The notes: generated by a model from the sequence alone, not told the origin. A DNA stretch of 64,000 bases from CBDCVN01 sp965223585 (GCA_965223585.1 CBDCWW010000018.1:62001-126000); one strand, 5' to 3'. Shown: positions 16,801 to 26,277, counted from the first letter of the stretch. Numbers and translations: made by a program.

Positions 16801-17359
16801 GGTCTAGCATTTGTTGTCCGTAGCTCAAGGCACTAGTAAAGTCTTTATTCTGAACACTGTTTTCAATAAGCTTATTGAAAACTTGAAAAGCCAGTTGTTG
16901 GAAGTGTTCTTGTTGGTTTAAAAGCCAATCACCAAATTCCAAAGAGTCTTTAAGCTCAACATTTGTTAAGAAGTCCCCTCTATAAAAAGCAATGGCTGTC
17001 TGTAACCTTTTTAAATCAATAGGTTTACTGCTTAAAGATTCTTGTAGCTCTAAAGCATCCACTGAAATAGGTTTCCCCCAATCAAGACTTACTTCTTGTC
17101 TGGTAACTTCTAAATATTCTCCTAAAGCCTTTTTCAGCTCTGATAGTGCTGTACGCAGGCTACGGCGGGCAGATTCGTCAGAGACATCACTCCAAAACAA
17201 CAGAATCAACTTAGAGCGTTGCACCGTTTGTTGTTGCATAGTTATGTAGGCTAATAGGGCTAGAAGTTTTTTAGGTATTTGTAAAGGAGAATCATTCCCA
17301 AAACTTACTTTGGGGCTTCCTAGTAAGTTTATGTGCAGTAGAGACTGATCTTTTTCCAT
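13820..17359 (-). CDS. SARP/AfsR-type regulator C (winged helix-BTAD-AAA-TPR)
   Basis: 1179 residues, the same length and order as regulator A: winged helix (~5-95), BTAD (~100-245), AAA with Walker A GSAGQGKS and Walker B ILLILEDLHWVD, then TPR repeats to the end. The first ~350 residues are very similar among A, B and C. The TPR sensor region, especially ~790-1060, has diverged more, as expected if the paralogues read related operators but sense different inputs. ATG lies 6 nt after TGCTAGAAT. Its immediate downstream target is probably promoter C and the SBBP lipoprotein. Confidence 0.85.
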   Translation of the reverse strand: MEKDQSLLHINLLGSPKVSFGNDSPLQIPKKLLALLAYITMQQQTVQRSKLILLFWSDVSDESARRSLRTALSELKKALGEYLEVTRQEVSLDWGKPISVDALELQESLSSKPIDLKRLQTAIAFYRGDFLTNVELKDSLEFGDWLLNQQEHFQQLAFQVFNKLIENSVQNKDFTSALSYGQQMLDLDKWREESHYQLVYLHGIQGNRNAALQQYEKCKQLLAEALEAEPSEEIENLIEQIYSGQLRQGKSPQGELTSSTKISNLPKDLTPPAFLTEEKETVKQTLFVGREKELNNLQETLNKVYEGEGQVRLVLGSAGQGKSHLLQKFANDALEANPELLVLTGYCNQQVGAGDPYLPFRHILLLLLGDVEARWRGGLISTAHAKRLWEAMKQTVPQVVKHAPDLISGFLTGMPLIERLVVAGLEKEPWFEEVSQLASEKLLGTLEQVRIISLYTSALQAIAKARPILLILEDLHWVDASSAALFNNLSRHIAESPILLIGSYRSSDVLTNEAHPIQEIGRELQRLYGDVTINLEEQKEESEREFVNAYLDSEPNELDVSFREVFLKHTQGHALFTAELLNTLRDREDVYKQGGKWFARNNIDWQRLPAKVEGVIEVRIGRLPNEQRELLNVASVQGEAFIGEAVAQVQKQNERDVIHALSGEIDKRHRLVKSERMERLGQQRLSHYRFRHSLFQQYVYDNLAKTERTYLHEDIALALEAMYGEKAQSIAPQLAWHFEQAGNIENTFKYLLVAGQQAQMLGSNKEAISHYERGLALINQLPSSPELIPIELGFQAGLGMALPPIEGFQSEKVHIALERVLELCRQIGGENPQLMPIYAGLSHYALSSNNLSLQTALKRLLEFKAIAEKQEDLAHLAAAETMLVAVYFYLGDINKAIELGHSVLSYISFDQASHESMIRYYSHDQRVVLTPVLSWALCMKGKLKEAKALIAKEPLPNLKHAASRAVFLAPLFYSYEFLNDDFTNLKTIAEELLKLANDYGYPFFRVWGFFCHGWAQVQLGEVETGFTEMQQILAIKMTGGLPAGSHVLAKLAEGLCLRNKYDEALNLIEEAFEYSKKKDELSNLSQLNCLKGKCLQKIGAEEAEIEKYFKQAITVAKEQDIPMIELQAALPLAKYWLTNSKKEEVNSLLTELLERITPLIDFDIIPEYAEAKNILTGLI

Positions 17360-17559
17360 ATTTCAATTCTAGCAAATTTATGTTCGTTGGGAATATGCCT
17401 ACTGTCAAATCATAAAGGTAGGTTTTTTATGCAAAAACCCCAAAAACCGTTTCTTAGCAATAGGGTGTGCCGTACGCACCATCTTATCAAAAAAATCCTT
17501 TGTGAACACATAACTAAAAGAAAGCCTTTATAGGAGCAATTCATAGGTGTGAAACGACG

Positions 17560-19023
17560 CTAGACAAAATTTCTTGTTGCCAAGGAATCTGTGTGCTGCA
17601 CTGTACTAACAAAAGCATTTGATAGACGCTTAATTCCTTCAGCAACTTGACTCGGTTTTGTTCCAGAATAACAAAGTCTTAAAGCACGTTTGCCTGAGCC
17701 ATCACTAAAGAAGCTTTCACCCAAAGCAAAACTTACACCTTTCTTGGAGGCTTCTTGCAATAATTTGCGACTATCCCCTGAATTCAGATGGGCCCAAATG
17801 TACAATCCACCTTCTGAGGATTGCCAAGATAATGTGTTTGCTGGGAATTGCTCTTGTAAGGCCTTATTCATAGCAAGAGCGCGTTCTCTATGTTTTTTTC
17901 TCAATAGGCAAGTGTATTCATCAAATACCCCCTGAGTTAGTAGCTCTGCCATAACAAGCTGAGGAAGACCCGGGCAGAATAAGTCGCTTTGTGCTTTAAC
18001 CAAAGAGAGCTGATCAATAATATTTTCATCAGCAATCACATAACCCAAGCGCAAACCCGGGGCAAATGTTTTTGAGAAGGTGCGTAAATGAAGCACTAAC
18101 CCATTTCCTTCTAAGTCTAATAATGATGTTGGTGGCGGTTTATTAAAATAAAGGTCACGGTAAGCTTCGTCTTCAACGATTGGCACACGGTAATTACGAG
18201 CTAATGCTATGATTCCTTGCCTTATGTCTAAAGGAAGAGTGCGTCCTGTAGGGTTCTGAAATGAGGGGTTTAAGTACAATAGTTTTGGACGTCTCTTTAC
18301 AAAGATGTCCTCGAGTTCATCCAAATCACCTGCAAAAATATCCCAACCTGTCAAGACAGCACCTGCTAAACGAAAAGTTTGGATTGCACCTAAGTAACCC
18401 GGCCAATCCATTACCACAACATCTTGTTGATAAAGCAGACAGCGGCCTATTAAATCAAGTGCTTGCTGTGTCCCTGAAGCCACTAAAATTTCTTCAGGCC
18501 TAACGCCTTCGCGCTGAGCAATTACCTCTCTTAAGTAGGGATGTCCTTCTGTTGGTAAAAAACCAAGAGCTTCTCGAGCTTGCCTTGACAAAACTTGCTC
18601 TGTTACTGCTAGGTAGCTCTCTGTTGGGAAATAGTCTAGTGCTGGTACACCTGCACCAAATGAAATTGCATTAGGAGGATTTAAAGTAACCAGTGACCTT
18701 ATACTCATGTCTAGACTTTGCTGGACGGCTGGACTTACCTTGCCTCGCCAAGCAAAGTGTGCTCCTAAACGTTCAGGGCGACCACTAACAAAAGTGCCCC
18801 GCCCTATGTAGCTACGTACTAGGCCTCTTGCCTCAAGTTCACGATAAGCATTTACCGCTGTTGTACGGCTCACTGACAAGTGTTCTGCTAATTTTCGCTC
18901 AGAAGGTAGTTTATCGCCGGGTTGTAATGTGCCTGCGGTGATCACTTCGGTTAGAGTATTGCAAAGCTGAAGGTAAAGAGGGGTTGTTGAATTTGCCTCG
19001 AGAGAAAAACCTGCCCAATCCAT
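17560..19023 (-). CDS. MocR/PdxR-type GntR regulator with aminotransferase domain
   Basis: 487 residues. An N-terminal GntR winged helix (~10-80; QPGDKLPSERKLAEHLSVSR) is followed by a class I aminotransferase-like fold. The PLP lysine is probably the K of TFSKTFAPGLRLGY (about residue 315). MocR proteins use PLP or an amino-acid-derived ligand to control a neighbouring gene and rarely act as transaminases. It is divergent from a LysE-family exporter with about 90 bp between the starts, the usual arrangement for a regulator of that transporter. An inverted repeat CCAAT/ATTGG (19059-19074) lies in the shared region. The pathway (amino acid or vitamin B6) cannot be told from sequence. Confidence 0.85.
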   Translation of the reverse strand: MDWAGFSLEANSTTPLYLQLCNTLTEVITAGTLQPGDKLPSERKLAEHLSVSRTTAVNAYRELEARGLVRSYIGRGTFVSGRPERLGAHFAWRGKVSPAVQQSLDMSIRSLVTLNPPNAISFGAGVPALDYFPTESYLAVTEQVLSRQAREALGFLPTEGHPYLREVIAQREGVRPEEILVASGTQQALDLIGRCLLYQQDVVVMDWPGYLGAIQTFRLAGAVLTGWDIFAGDLDELEDIFVKRRPKLLYLNPSFQNPTGRTLPLDIRQGIIALARNYRVPIVEDEAYRDLYFNKPPPTSLLDLEGNGLVLHLRTFSKTFAPGLRLGYVIADENIIDQLSLVKAQSDLFCPGLPQLVMAELLTQGVFDEYTCLLRKKHRERALAMNKALQEQFPANTLSWQSSEGGLYIWAHLNSGDSRKLLQEASKKGVSFALGESFFSDGSGKRALRLCYSGTKPSQVAEGIKRLSNAFVSTVQHTDSLATRNFV

Positions 19024-19116
19024 AATGTATTTTGACGTTTATAAAGTTTTACTGCAATAACCAATCCCAAATTGGCTCTTGCGATGGCAAGACAGTTAAC
19101 ATATTGTGCTGTTTAC

Positions 19117-19701
19117 ATGAGCTATTTGATTCCTATAATTTCATTTACTCTAGTGATGTCAATAACGCCCGGTCCAAACAACATTATGCTCTCAGCATCG
19201 GGTGCAAATTTTGGCTTAAGGAAAACCTTACCTCATATGCTTGGTGTCAACATAGGCTTTGGATCTTTAATATTCTTTTGTGGTTTGGGTCTAGGTATTA
19301 TTTTCGAGACATTTCCACTTTTTCAAACATTTCTCAAAATTGTAGGATCAATCTATCTTCTGTATCTTGCCTATCGCATTGCCACAGCTTCTTTTGGAGG
19401 TGAGAAAAAGGTCAGGCAACCCCTAAGTTTTTGGGAAGCTGCAGGGTTTCAATACGCTAACCCAAAAGCATGGGTCATGGGACTTACTCTTATGAGTACA
19501 TTTGCAGTGCCACAAGTATCTTTCATAGTGAATGCAGCTCTTATTACACTTGTAGTGATGATCTTTAACTTTCCCTGCATTAGTGCTTGGGCAGTATTTG
19601 GTACAGCCATTGGGCGTTTCTTAACAAATAGAAAAACCCTTATAACATTTAACTTTGTTATGGCAGGGTTGTTAGTGGGAACAATCTTATTGCTTATATA
19701 G
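19117..19701 (+). CDS. LysE/RhtB-family amino-acid exporter
   Basis: About 194 residues with six hydrophobic segments. The family hallmark near the N-terminus is SITPGPNNIMLSASGANFG. I take ATG at 19117 (MSYLIPII), which gives the usual N-terminus of the family; in-frame starts at 19072 and 19084 would add a polar extension. Late in the protein, FQYANPKAWVMGL is the conserved loop before the C-terminal helices. It probably exports an amino acid or derivative across the inner membrane under control of the divergent MocR-type protein. Confidence 0.8.
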   Translation: MSYLIPIISFTLVMSITPGPNNIMLSASGANFGLRKTLPHMLGVNIGFGSLIFFCGLGLGIIFETFPLFQTFLKIVGSIYLLYLAYRIATASFGGEKKVRQPLSFWEAAGFQYANPKAWVMGLTLMSTFAVPQVSFIVNAALITLVVMIFNFPCISAWAVFGTAIGRFLTNRKTLITFNFVMAGLLVGTILLLI

Positions 19702-19908
19702 TTTGGTAAAGGAGAATCAAATATCACGACTCATGCTCTAAAGAATTAAATTTATGCAGAAAACATGCCCTTGTAACGCATATGTCATACTAAAAAGTTG
19801 AGCTATGAAGGTATTTCATGGCATTAACGCAGGGGAGATTCTTCGCTGCACTCAGAATGACATCTTACGATTTGGTGATAGAAACTTATCTGAACATCTA
19901 TGCTTACA

Positions 19909-20397
19909 CTAAACAAGTGATTTACTCATCACTAAGTCAACAAAATGATGATCACCCATTTGGACAGATTCTTCTCTCTCTATTTTAAAACCTAAACTTT
20001 CATAAAACTTCTGAGCAAGAACATTGTCTCTGTGTACAAATAAAGACATCTTTGTAAACTTTGGATAGTTATTAACAATTGTCTTTATTAAAAGTTTGCC
20101 ACAGCCTTTTCCTTGCACATCGAGTGATACATATAACTTCTTTAACCAAATCACCTCTTTTTTTACAAAAGCAGATCCATACCCTATATCTTCTCCATTT
20201 AGACTAACAATCCAAAAATTTTCCCCTTTTTCCATTTGCTCAATAAGAAAAGAAATTCCATATATTTTTTGGAGCATATTATCAATTTGATCGGGGGTAA
20301 GAATCTGCCTATAACAAACTGGCCAGATCTTCCTAGCAAGGTCAGAGATTATTTTAGTATCGGATTTATTTGCTTCTCTTATTTGTGGTGCTTGCAT
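19909..20397 (-). CDS. GNAT-family N-acetyltransferase
   Basis: 162 residues with the GNAT fold. The acetyl-CoA loop is LDVQGKGCGKLLI (about 93-105, a Q/RxxGxG/A-type motif), the strand before it is VIWLKKLYV, and the C-terminal NVLAQKFYESLGFKIERE is the conserved motif B. Substrate unknown; it transfers acetyl from acetyl-CoA to an amine. No Shine-Dalgarno is seen; minus-strand TATACT lies 9 nt before ATG, again suggesting a nearly leaderless mRNA. It stands alone between LysE and the phospholipase gene. Confidence 0.8.
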   Translation of the reverse strand: MQAPQIREANKSDTKIISDLARKIWPVCYRQILTPDQIDNMLQKIYGISFLIEQMEKGENFWIVSLNGEDIGYGSAFVKKEVIWLKKLYVSLDVQGKGCGKLLIKTIVNNYPKFTKMSLFVHRDNVLAQKFYESLGFKIEREESVQMGDHHFVDLVMSKSLV

Positions 20398-20473
20398 TGG
20401 ACAAAAGTATAGTTTTCATTTTCTACAATATTATTACAGTGCAACATCGCTAAAAGTATATTTTATGTGCGTG

Positions 20474-20501
20474 GTAGGGGCACGATACATCGTGCCCCTA
20501 C
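20474..20501. repeat. interspersed hairpin GTAGGGGCACGAT
   Basis: GTAGGGGCACGAT (20474-20486) and its exact reverse complement (20489-20501) form a 13-bp stem in the intergenic region between the GNAT and phospholipase genes. A related stem starting GTAGGGGT lies at 39071-39099. Short GTAGGGGC.. palindromes of this sort are dispersed repeats in many bacterial genomes. Confidence 0.5.
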
Positions 20502-20642
20502 AGGGATGTTGGAAAATCTTTTTACATTTGGAATAAATTTTTGTAAATCAATGACATTGCGTTGTAATATTATTTTGCTTAACACATTTACTCCATCTAA
20601 TTGGAGATAACCTTAGGCTCCGTAAATTATCATGTATCTATC

Positions 20643-23003
20643 TTATTCATTCTTACTTTCCCAAATGTACCAGTCAGGGAAAACCCAGACCCAATACCCT
20701 GCTTTTCCAGTTTGCCCACACCAAGTACCTCCACCCCAGTAACCATAATCATTGAATTCACCATAGGTATCCTGATCTTTTGGACAGTTTAGCACTTGAA
20801 GAAGGTTTGAGTATTTGCCACTTACAGAACTTTCGTTTACTGCTACTTCCCAAACATACCAGTCAGGAGAAACCCAGACCCAATATCCTGCTTTTCCAGT
20901 CTGTCCGCACCAAGCACCTCCACCCCAGTAACCATAATCATTGAATTCACCATAGGCGTCCTGATCTTTTGGACAGTTTAGCACCTGAAGAAGATTTGAG
21001 TACTTACCATTTACAGAACTTTCATCTACAGAACTTTCTTCTATTAATTTAATCTCGCAAACAGACATTTCACCCCATACTGTTGTCCACCATTGCCCTG
21101 TCCATGTTCCATTTTCCTTTTCAGCAAGTGCCGGACACTTTGTTTCTGCATCAGCTTGATTCCATATAGGCCCTGCTTCAATTGCTACTACTGTAGGCTC
21201 TATTGTAGTACTGGTTGTTAGTTTAATCTGGCAAACGGACATTTCACCCCATACCGTTGTCCACCATTGTCCTGTCCATGTTCCACCTTCTTTTTGAGCA
21301 AGAACAGGACACTTTGCTTCTGCATCAGCCTGATCCCATATGGGCCCTGCTTCAATTGCTACTATAGTGGGTTCTGGTGTAATACTAATGTTAGTAGGAC
21401 AAGGAGATTTTTCTCCTGCTTGTAATGCAAAAATCTGGGTGTAGGTAGCACAATCACCTGCTAAACTCATACCCATCTTCCACTGATTATCACCATCAAG
21501 CGATTGAATAAAACCAAGCATAACGTTACCTTTGTTCAAACTCTGAGAACTGCCCAGATCACTTAAGAGTTGGTTGACACCACTTTGACTAAGCATCATT
21601 AACTTATTGATGGTAACAGTATTATAGGCTGCTGGAACATTTCTATAATCAAAAGATTCTCTAGGATTGTTATAGCCACTATCACTAATCTTTAGGTAAT
21701 CCCTATTAAAACTTGCTAGCGTAATTCTTTCGCCACTACCAACAGACATAACTTCGTCAAAATATATTTCTGGGTTAGTCAAGTACTTTTTTAAATCCTC
21801 TTTGTTTATACCTATGGCTTCTTCTAATAAGGTATTTAGTAAATCTTCTTTGAGTTTACGAATAGGCTCTAATAAAAAATCAGGAATTATGGCATCAATC
21901 ACATGGCCAATAGCATTTATGCTAATACCAACAAAATCTGGAGCACCAGACATAGATGTTAAATTTATAAGGGCATAATCTTTAAGAATGTCTTCTGCTC
22001 TTTGAATATTTGCTTTTCTTAAGGGGTTAAAGAAAAGTGCTTTTGCAACCTCATGGCTAACGTGTGGCCAAGTACGCAGACCTTCATCTATATCATCTCG
22101 CCAGGCTTCTTTATAAGTTACTATAAGACCATTTGCTGCCACATAGGCAATTTTCTCACCCTCTATTAATACCTTGCTGCATGAAAAATCTGTAAGAGAG
22201 CAGTTATTATAACGTCTGTCATAATCAGCTTTTTTCGCATAGTATGCATCAATATCTTTTTGCAGCCCTGCTCTTAAAGTTGAGTAAATTCTTGGAATAG
22301 AAAAATCTGTTCCTTCACTACCTTCTTGCAGTAGGTTATTGCTTAAATAAGAACCGGGTTTAGCATTTACCATTGTTCTATAAATAAAATTGTCAACACC
22401 CGAAATGCTTGCATTGAAAAAATTTCCAGATAGTGCGCTAGCATCTAAGCGTTTATCAACATAACCCTCGAGCAAAATATGCTTAATGGCATTGGCTGGT
22501 CCTTTTGGCGGTTTTATTTCAAAAGGACCACCTGTAAAATTATTTATGAAGGTATGACCGTACATATCACCAGCTGCGTGGGTGATGTAGCCAAGTGTAA
22601 AAGCTTTAATTGCACCTGAATCACTACCTGCTTCACGCCACAGATACTCAAGCCAATCATTGGGGTTTACTGGATGGATAACCTGCTGTCCTGTTAGAAT
22701 ATCAGGATAGGCATCTGGTCCTAAAACACCTGCACGGTATTGAGCTAAATTATTTTGTAAAGCACTAAGAATATTTGCATCAACAGCATATTCACCTATA
22801 ATCTCTATGACTTCTCCAGTTGTGTAGTTAACTCGGTTTATAGTTACTTTGCCATTATCAAGAGCATCTTCTAGGGCTTGTTCAGCTAAGTAAACGTGGG
22901 TGGTTGGTTTCCAAGCAAAAGTATGCATAGCACTAAGTAGTACAAATGCTACTAATAGAAGTGTGCTTAAACGAAAAGCTATTCTAAGATTGATTCGTTC
23001 CAT
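20643..23003 (-). CDS. secreted zinc phospholipase C-like protein with MVL-type lectin and Trp-rich repeats
   Basis: 786 residues. The signal peptide ends at about residue 30 (HTFA-WKPTTH), so the mature protein starts with Trp as in zinc-dependent phospholipase C. The expected zinc ligands follow: H of KPTTH, D of GPDAYPD, HAAGDMYGH, and HILLEGYVD. Residues ~560-605 and ~620-665 are two copies of a mannan-binding module (WDQADAEAKC...WTGQWWTTVWGEMSVC) like Microcystis viridis lectin. Two further ~48-residue copies end in YWVWVSPDWYVWE. The enzyme probably hydrolyses lipid headgroups while docked on mannose-rich surfaces. Start supported by AAGGAG. A CTCGAG lies at 22467. Confidence 0.8.
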   Translation of the reverse strand: MERINLRIAFRLSTLLLVAFVLLSAMHTFAWKPTTHVYLAEQALEDALDNGKVTINRVNYTTGEVIEIIGEYAVDANILSALQNNLAQYRAGVLGPDAYPDILTGQQVIHPVNPNDWLEYLWREAGSDSGAIKAFTLGYITHAAGDMYGHTFINNFTGGPFEIKPPKGPANAIKHILLEGYVDKRLDASALSGNFFNASISGVDNFIYRTMVNAKPGSYLSNNLLQEGSEGTDFSIPRIYSTLRAGLQKDIDAYYAKKADYDRRYNNCSLTDFSCSKVLIEGEKIAYVAANGLIVTYKEAWRDDIDEGLRTWPHVSHEVAKALFFNPLRKANIQRAEDILKDYALINLTSMSGAPDFVGISINAIGHVIDAIIPDFLLEPIRKLKEDLLNTLLEEAIGINKEDLKKYLTNPEIYFDEVMSVGSGERITLASFNRDYLKISDSGYNNPRESFDYRNVPAAYNTVTINKLMMLSQSGVNQLLSDLGSSQSLNKGNVMLGFIQSLDGDNQWKMGMSLAGDCATYTQIFALQAGEKSPCPTNISITPEPTIVAIEAGPIWDQADAEAKCPVLAQKEGGTWTGQWWTTVWGEMSVCQIKLTTSTTIEPTVVAIEAGPIWNQADAETKCPALAEKENGTWTGQWWTTVWGEMSVCEIKLIEESSVDESSVNGKYSNLLQVLNCPKDQDAYGEFNDYGYWGGGAWCGQTGKAGYWVWVSPDWYVWEVAVNESSVSGKYSNLLQVLNCPKDQDTYGEFNDYGYWGGGTWCGQTGKAGYWVWVFPDWYIWESKNE

Positions 23004-23391
23004 TTAATCGTTCTCCTTAAAGGTTAATTTCAAGGGTTTGAGCTTACTCGAGTCCTCTGAGTTACTACTGAAAACGGCGCAATGGACAGCATTATAACCA
23101 TTACTAAATACTGGCTGTGGAGAATGCTTCACCAACCTATTTATAATTTATGTATAAATCCCAGAATTAAATTCAAGTAAATTGTAGTATCCTCATGCAG
23201 CTCTATTTAGAGACATTAAATAGTATATCACTTTATTCATTGGCAAAATCAAATCGCACTTTGTTCGTGTCCTGCAAAGCCTTTAATAATGTCCCTTATT
23301 TTAGATGTTATTCTCAGAACCCATAGTACAGTCAAAACCCCACCCTTAAATCAGTTTCCTAGTGCTACTTTTCTAAGTTAAAGTTCAACTT

Positions 23392-23989
23392 ATGACAAAC
23401 TAATCTACAAACCGCCAATCTATTACCTCATCTGAAGATCAGGGTGCAACTTTTATAGAACTTTTCTTTGATCTTATTTTTGTCTTTTCAGTGACCCAAG
23501 TTGTTGGTTTACTCCATGAAGGATTTAATTGGACTAGCGTGGGTCAAGCAGTACTTGTGTTTTGGTTAGTATGGTGGGCTTGGACTCAATTCACTTGGGG
23601 TTACTGGTGAAGTTTGGACAAGTAATCTTATTGGTGTTGCAATTCTCGCTGTTGCTATTACTTGTGGATTGTGGTGGAGTTATTTCCCACGATTAAAGCC
23701 TGCTTTGGAACATGCTATGACTTTAGTTCAGGGGGTTGCTCGAGCAAGATTTGCCAGAGATGTATTCAGCCTACTCCACTTTGTAGTGCTCTGGCGTAAT
23801 TGCCTTTGCCTTTGCAATCGAGGAGGCAGTGGCTCATCAGGATGATCCCCTGCCATTTGTAGGCCGTCTTGCATTAGCGCTAGGTTTTGCTTTGTTTGTA
23901 GGAGGGATGGCATTGGCTATGTGGCGAGCAACAGCTAAGCTTTTGGTGGCTCGAGCTGCCAAATGGCACTCATTTACAACATGGTTTTG
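23392..23989 (+). pseudogene. ltrA-like low-temperature-requirement protein, degraded
   Basis: The plus strand encodes FIELFFDLIFVFSVTQVVG.. and WLVWWAWTQFTWGYW, the start of an LtrA-family membrane protein. ATG at 23392 meets a stop after three codons, another stop follows GYW, and later blocks (SNLIGVAILAVAITCGLWW, FARDVFSLLHF, PFVGRLALALGFALFVGG) are in shifted frames. At least two frameshifts and two stops make it a clear remnant. It runs directly into a second remnant at about 23960. Confidence 0.7.
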
Positions 23990-24438
23990 AGAGTATTTTT
24001 CCCTTTGATGCAGAGCCGATAGTTTATTTTAACTTCCCTCCTTTTCTTCTAGTTGATGATAATGACGATAAGGTTATAATTAACCCAAGTGTTTCAGATA
24101 AGGATTATGCGTTGCACAGCCTCAACTTAAATACAGGCGAACGAAAGCGCTATCTTAATGCTTTTCGTAAAGAAATTGTAGGGGATGATTGGTATCAATT
24201 GTACCAATGGAGAATTTCATCTACATTTTATCCTGCTTGGGTTTACCCAATAGGCGATTTTGTCTTTTGGCTAGATGATTATGGCTATGATATGGTTTTT
24301 GATCGCCATAGTGGTGATTTACTAATCAGCAAAGAGATAAGCCTGCGCTATACCAGTCAAGCTTTGATAGGTAACACAATTCTTCTTTGGGGAAGTGGGT
24401 AAAATGAAAATCAGCTCTTTGTTTTCAATGTCTTGAAC
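23960..24438 (+). pseudogene. fragment of a beta-propeller (PQQ-like repeat) protein
   Basis: An open frame without a proper start encodes phrases such as SLNLNTGERKRYL, VYPIGDFVFWLDDYGYD and VFDRHSGDLL, which look like PQQ-like propeller blades. It stops after LLWGSG at 24402, yet the same frame goes on with NENQLFVFNVLN, the next expected strand, so one nonsense codon also interrupts it. Both ends of the parent gene are missing. The longest uninterrupted start-to-stop frame is 24112-24402. Confidence 0.5.
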
Positions 24439-24468
24439 TAATAAATATTTTCAAAACACCTTTTAGCC

Positions 24469-26244
24469 ATGTACTTCATTTACCTTCTAAGTCTTTTAAG
24501 CCTAGTATATATTGTACCTGCACTAGCAGTATGGCCAAAGCTTTTACTGTCTTCCCGTACAAGCATCGTCATACCTTTTGTTAGTATTGCTATTGTTATT
24601 TTATTACAAAAACTATTATCTTTGCTGGGCTTATTTAGTCACGGGAGTGTGTTGCTTATATCAGGAGTGAGTCTCATAGTAGCTATCTTTAGACTTAAGT
24701 CCTTTCGAAAATGGTCTTTTGATTGGCCCAAACCCCAAAGATTTATCTTTGCTCTAGGTTTGCTTCTCTTCTTGTACTTTTCCTCGAGCCTAGGCACACA
24801 CTCTTTTGATGCACACGATGAAATATATAGCTGGAACATGTGGGCTGTACAGCATTACCTAGGGGAAGAACCTGATTATTATTATACAAAAAGTCCTTAC
24901 CCTCAGGGATTACCTATTCTTTTAGCATACGCCTATAAGCTTTTAGGGAGTATTGAATTACAGTTGCCAGTCAAAGCCTCATTAGCAATCTTTCCATTTT
25001 GTTTGTTTATGTTTATAGGCCTTGTTTCTAAAAACACTTTTGCTAATACAGTTAATTACTTAATGCTTTTAGTTTTACTTTTAATTTTAGGGTTAGGGGC
25101 TTATCTTGATGATGGCCTTGCTGATCCGCTTATGACCTCGGCTATTATGGCTTCTGTTTATTGCTTTATTATGTATCAGCGGCAAAAAAAACTCACTTTT
25201 TTATGGCTTAGTGTAATCAGCGGCATAGTAGCCCTATACACTAAGCAACCTGCTTTGATTTGGGCGCTTTTTGCTTTTCCAGTACTATCACTTGGTAATG
25301 TACTAAGAAAAAAATTGCCTAATATTATGATTATAGCTAGCGTTTTACTTATACTGGTAGCTCTTTTGTGGATTTATGGGGAAGGACAAAATTTCTATAG
25401 TAATCGCGGAGTTATAAAGAGCTCGCAAAATGATAGGCAAGTTATTGAGCAACTCCTTCACTCAGGGAAACTTTATTTGTGGAATAAACCTCTATTCGCA
25501 GCTTTGCTTATAGTTAGTCTTTTTAGCGCCATAAAATCTAGGCGACATATAGATTTATTCTTATTTTTACTACTACCCTCTCTAGTACTATGGTTTCTTT
25601 TTGGTGCTTATAGCTTTAGACTAGGTATCCATATTGCTTTCTTAGCTGCACTTATTTTGGCAGCCAATGATTATGCTTCCATTTCATCTTTAAAGCTTTA
25701 TAGAACTGTGAATCTTCGTTTTCATAAATATAAACTTATTGTATATAGCCTACTTACTCTTCTAATATTATTTGCTTCCTTACAAAATATTGGAAAATCA
25801 AAAGAGGAGTATGGCAAGGGATTTAATCTCTATATAGGCGGCAAAAACACTATTTATAAGTATTTTGGAGATGATGCTAGTACGGTTTTCTCTCAGCTTT
25901 ATAATCAACCTCAGAAAGTTATTTGGGCTCCTAGTAACTACCTGTATGGTGTTTTTTACGGTCATAACACTGTTATTCGCCCCCAATACAATGGAAGGCC
26001 ATCTCTTTATGATGAAGAGAAACTACTGTCAGAAATACAACACCATCAACCAGACTATTTGTTTGATGCCGGCAATTACGTAGCTTATGGTCCTGCTTCA
26101 CGTATATTAAGGAGGGTAGCTATAAAATGCAACATTTTAGATAGGATTGCTTCACCTCCTAATAAGTATGCTTATAGCACTTATAAACTCAAGAAAGATG
26201 CTGCTTTGCTTACAGCCTGTTACAAAGCATTTAGCACCCAATGA
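24469..26244 (+). CDS. polytopic GT-C-type glycosyltransferase-like membrane protein
   Basis: 591 residues with about 11-12 hydrophobic segments and a soluble C-terminal part (from ~430). A conserved-looking acidic loop SFDAHDEIYSWNMWA lies after the third segment (~108-122), where GT-C enzymes of the ArnT/PMT type hold the catalytic Asp. They transfer sugars from polyprenyl phosphate carriers on the outer face of the membrane. It is followed 33 nt later by a family 2 glycosyltransferase, which would make the lipid-linked sugar donor. The family assignment rests on topology and that motif only. Confidence 0.6.
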   Translation: MYFIYLLSLLSLVYIVPALAVWPKLLLSSRTSIVIPFVSIAIVILLQKLLSLLGLFSHGSVLLISGVSLIVAIFRLKSFRKWSFDWPKPQRFIFALGLLLFLYFSSSLGTHSFDAHDEIYSWNMWAVQHYLGEEPDYYYTKSPYPQGLPILLAYAYKLLGSIELQLPVKASLAIFPFCLFMFIGLVSKNTFANTVNYLMLLVLLLILGLGAYLDDGLADPLMTSAIMASVYCFIMYQRQKKLTFLWLSVISGIVALYTKQPALIWALFAFPVLSLGNVLRKKLPNIMIIASVLLILVALLWIYGEGQNFYSNRGVIKSSQNDRQVIEQLLHSGKLYLWNKPLFAALLIVSLFSAIKSRRHIDLFLFLLLPSLVLWFLFGAYSFRLGIHIAFLAALILAANDYASISSLKLYRTVNLRFHKYKLIVYSLLTLLILFASLQNIGKSKEEYGKGFNLYIGGKNTIYKYFGDDASTVFSQLYNQPQKVIWAPSNYLYGVFYGHNTVIRPQYNGRPSLYDEEKLLSEIQHHQPDYLFDAGNYVAYGPASRILRRVAIKCNILDRIASPPNKYAYSTYKLKKDAALLTACYKAFSTQ

Positions 26245-26277
26245 ACATTTAGTGCATAAAACTTTTAAATTTCAACC

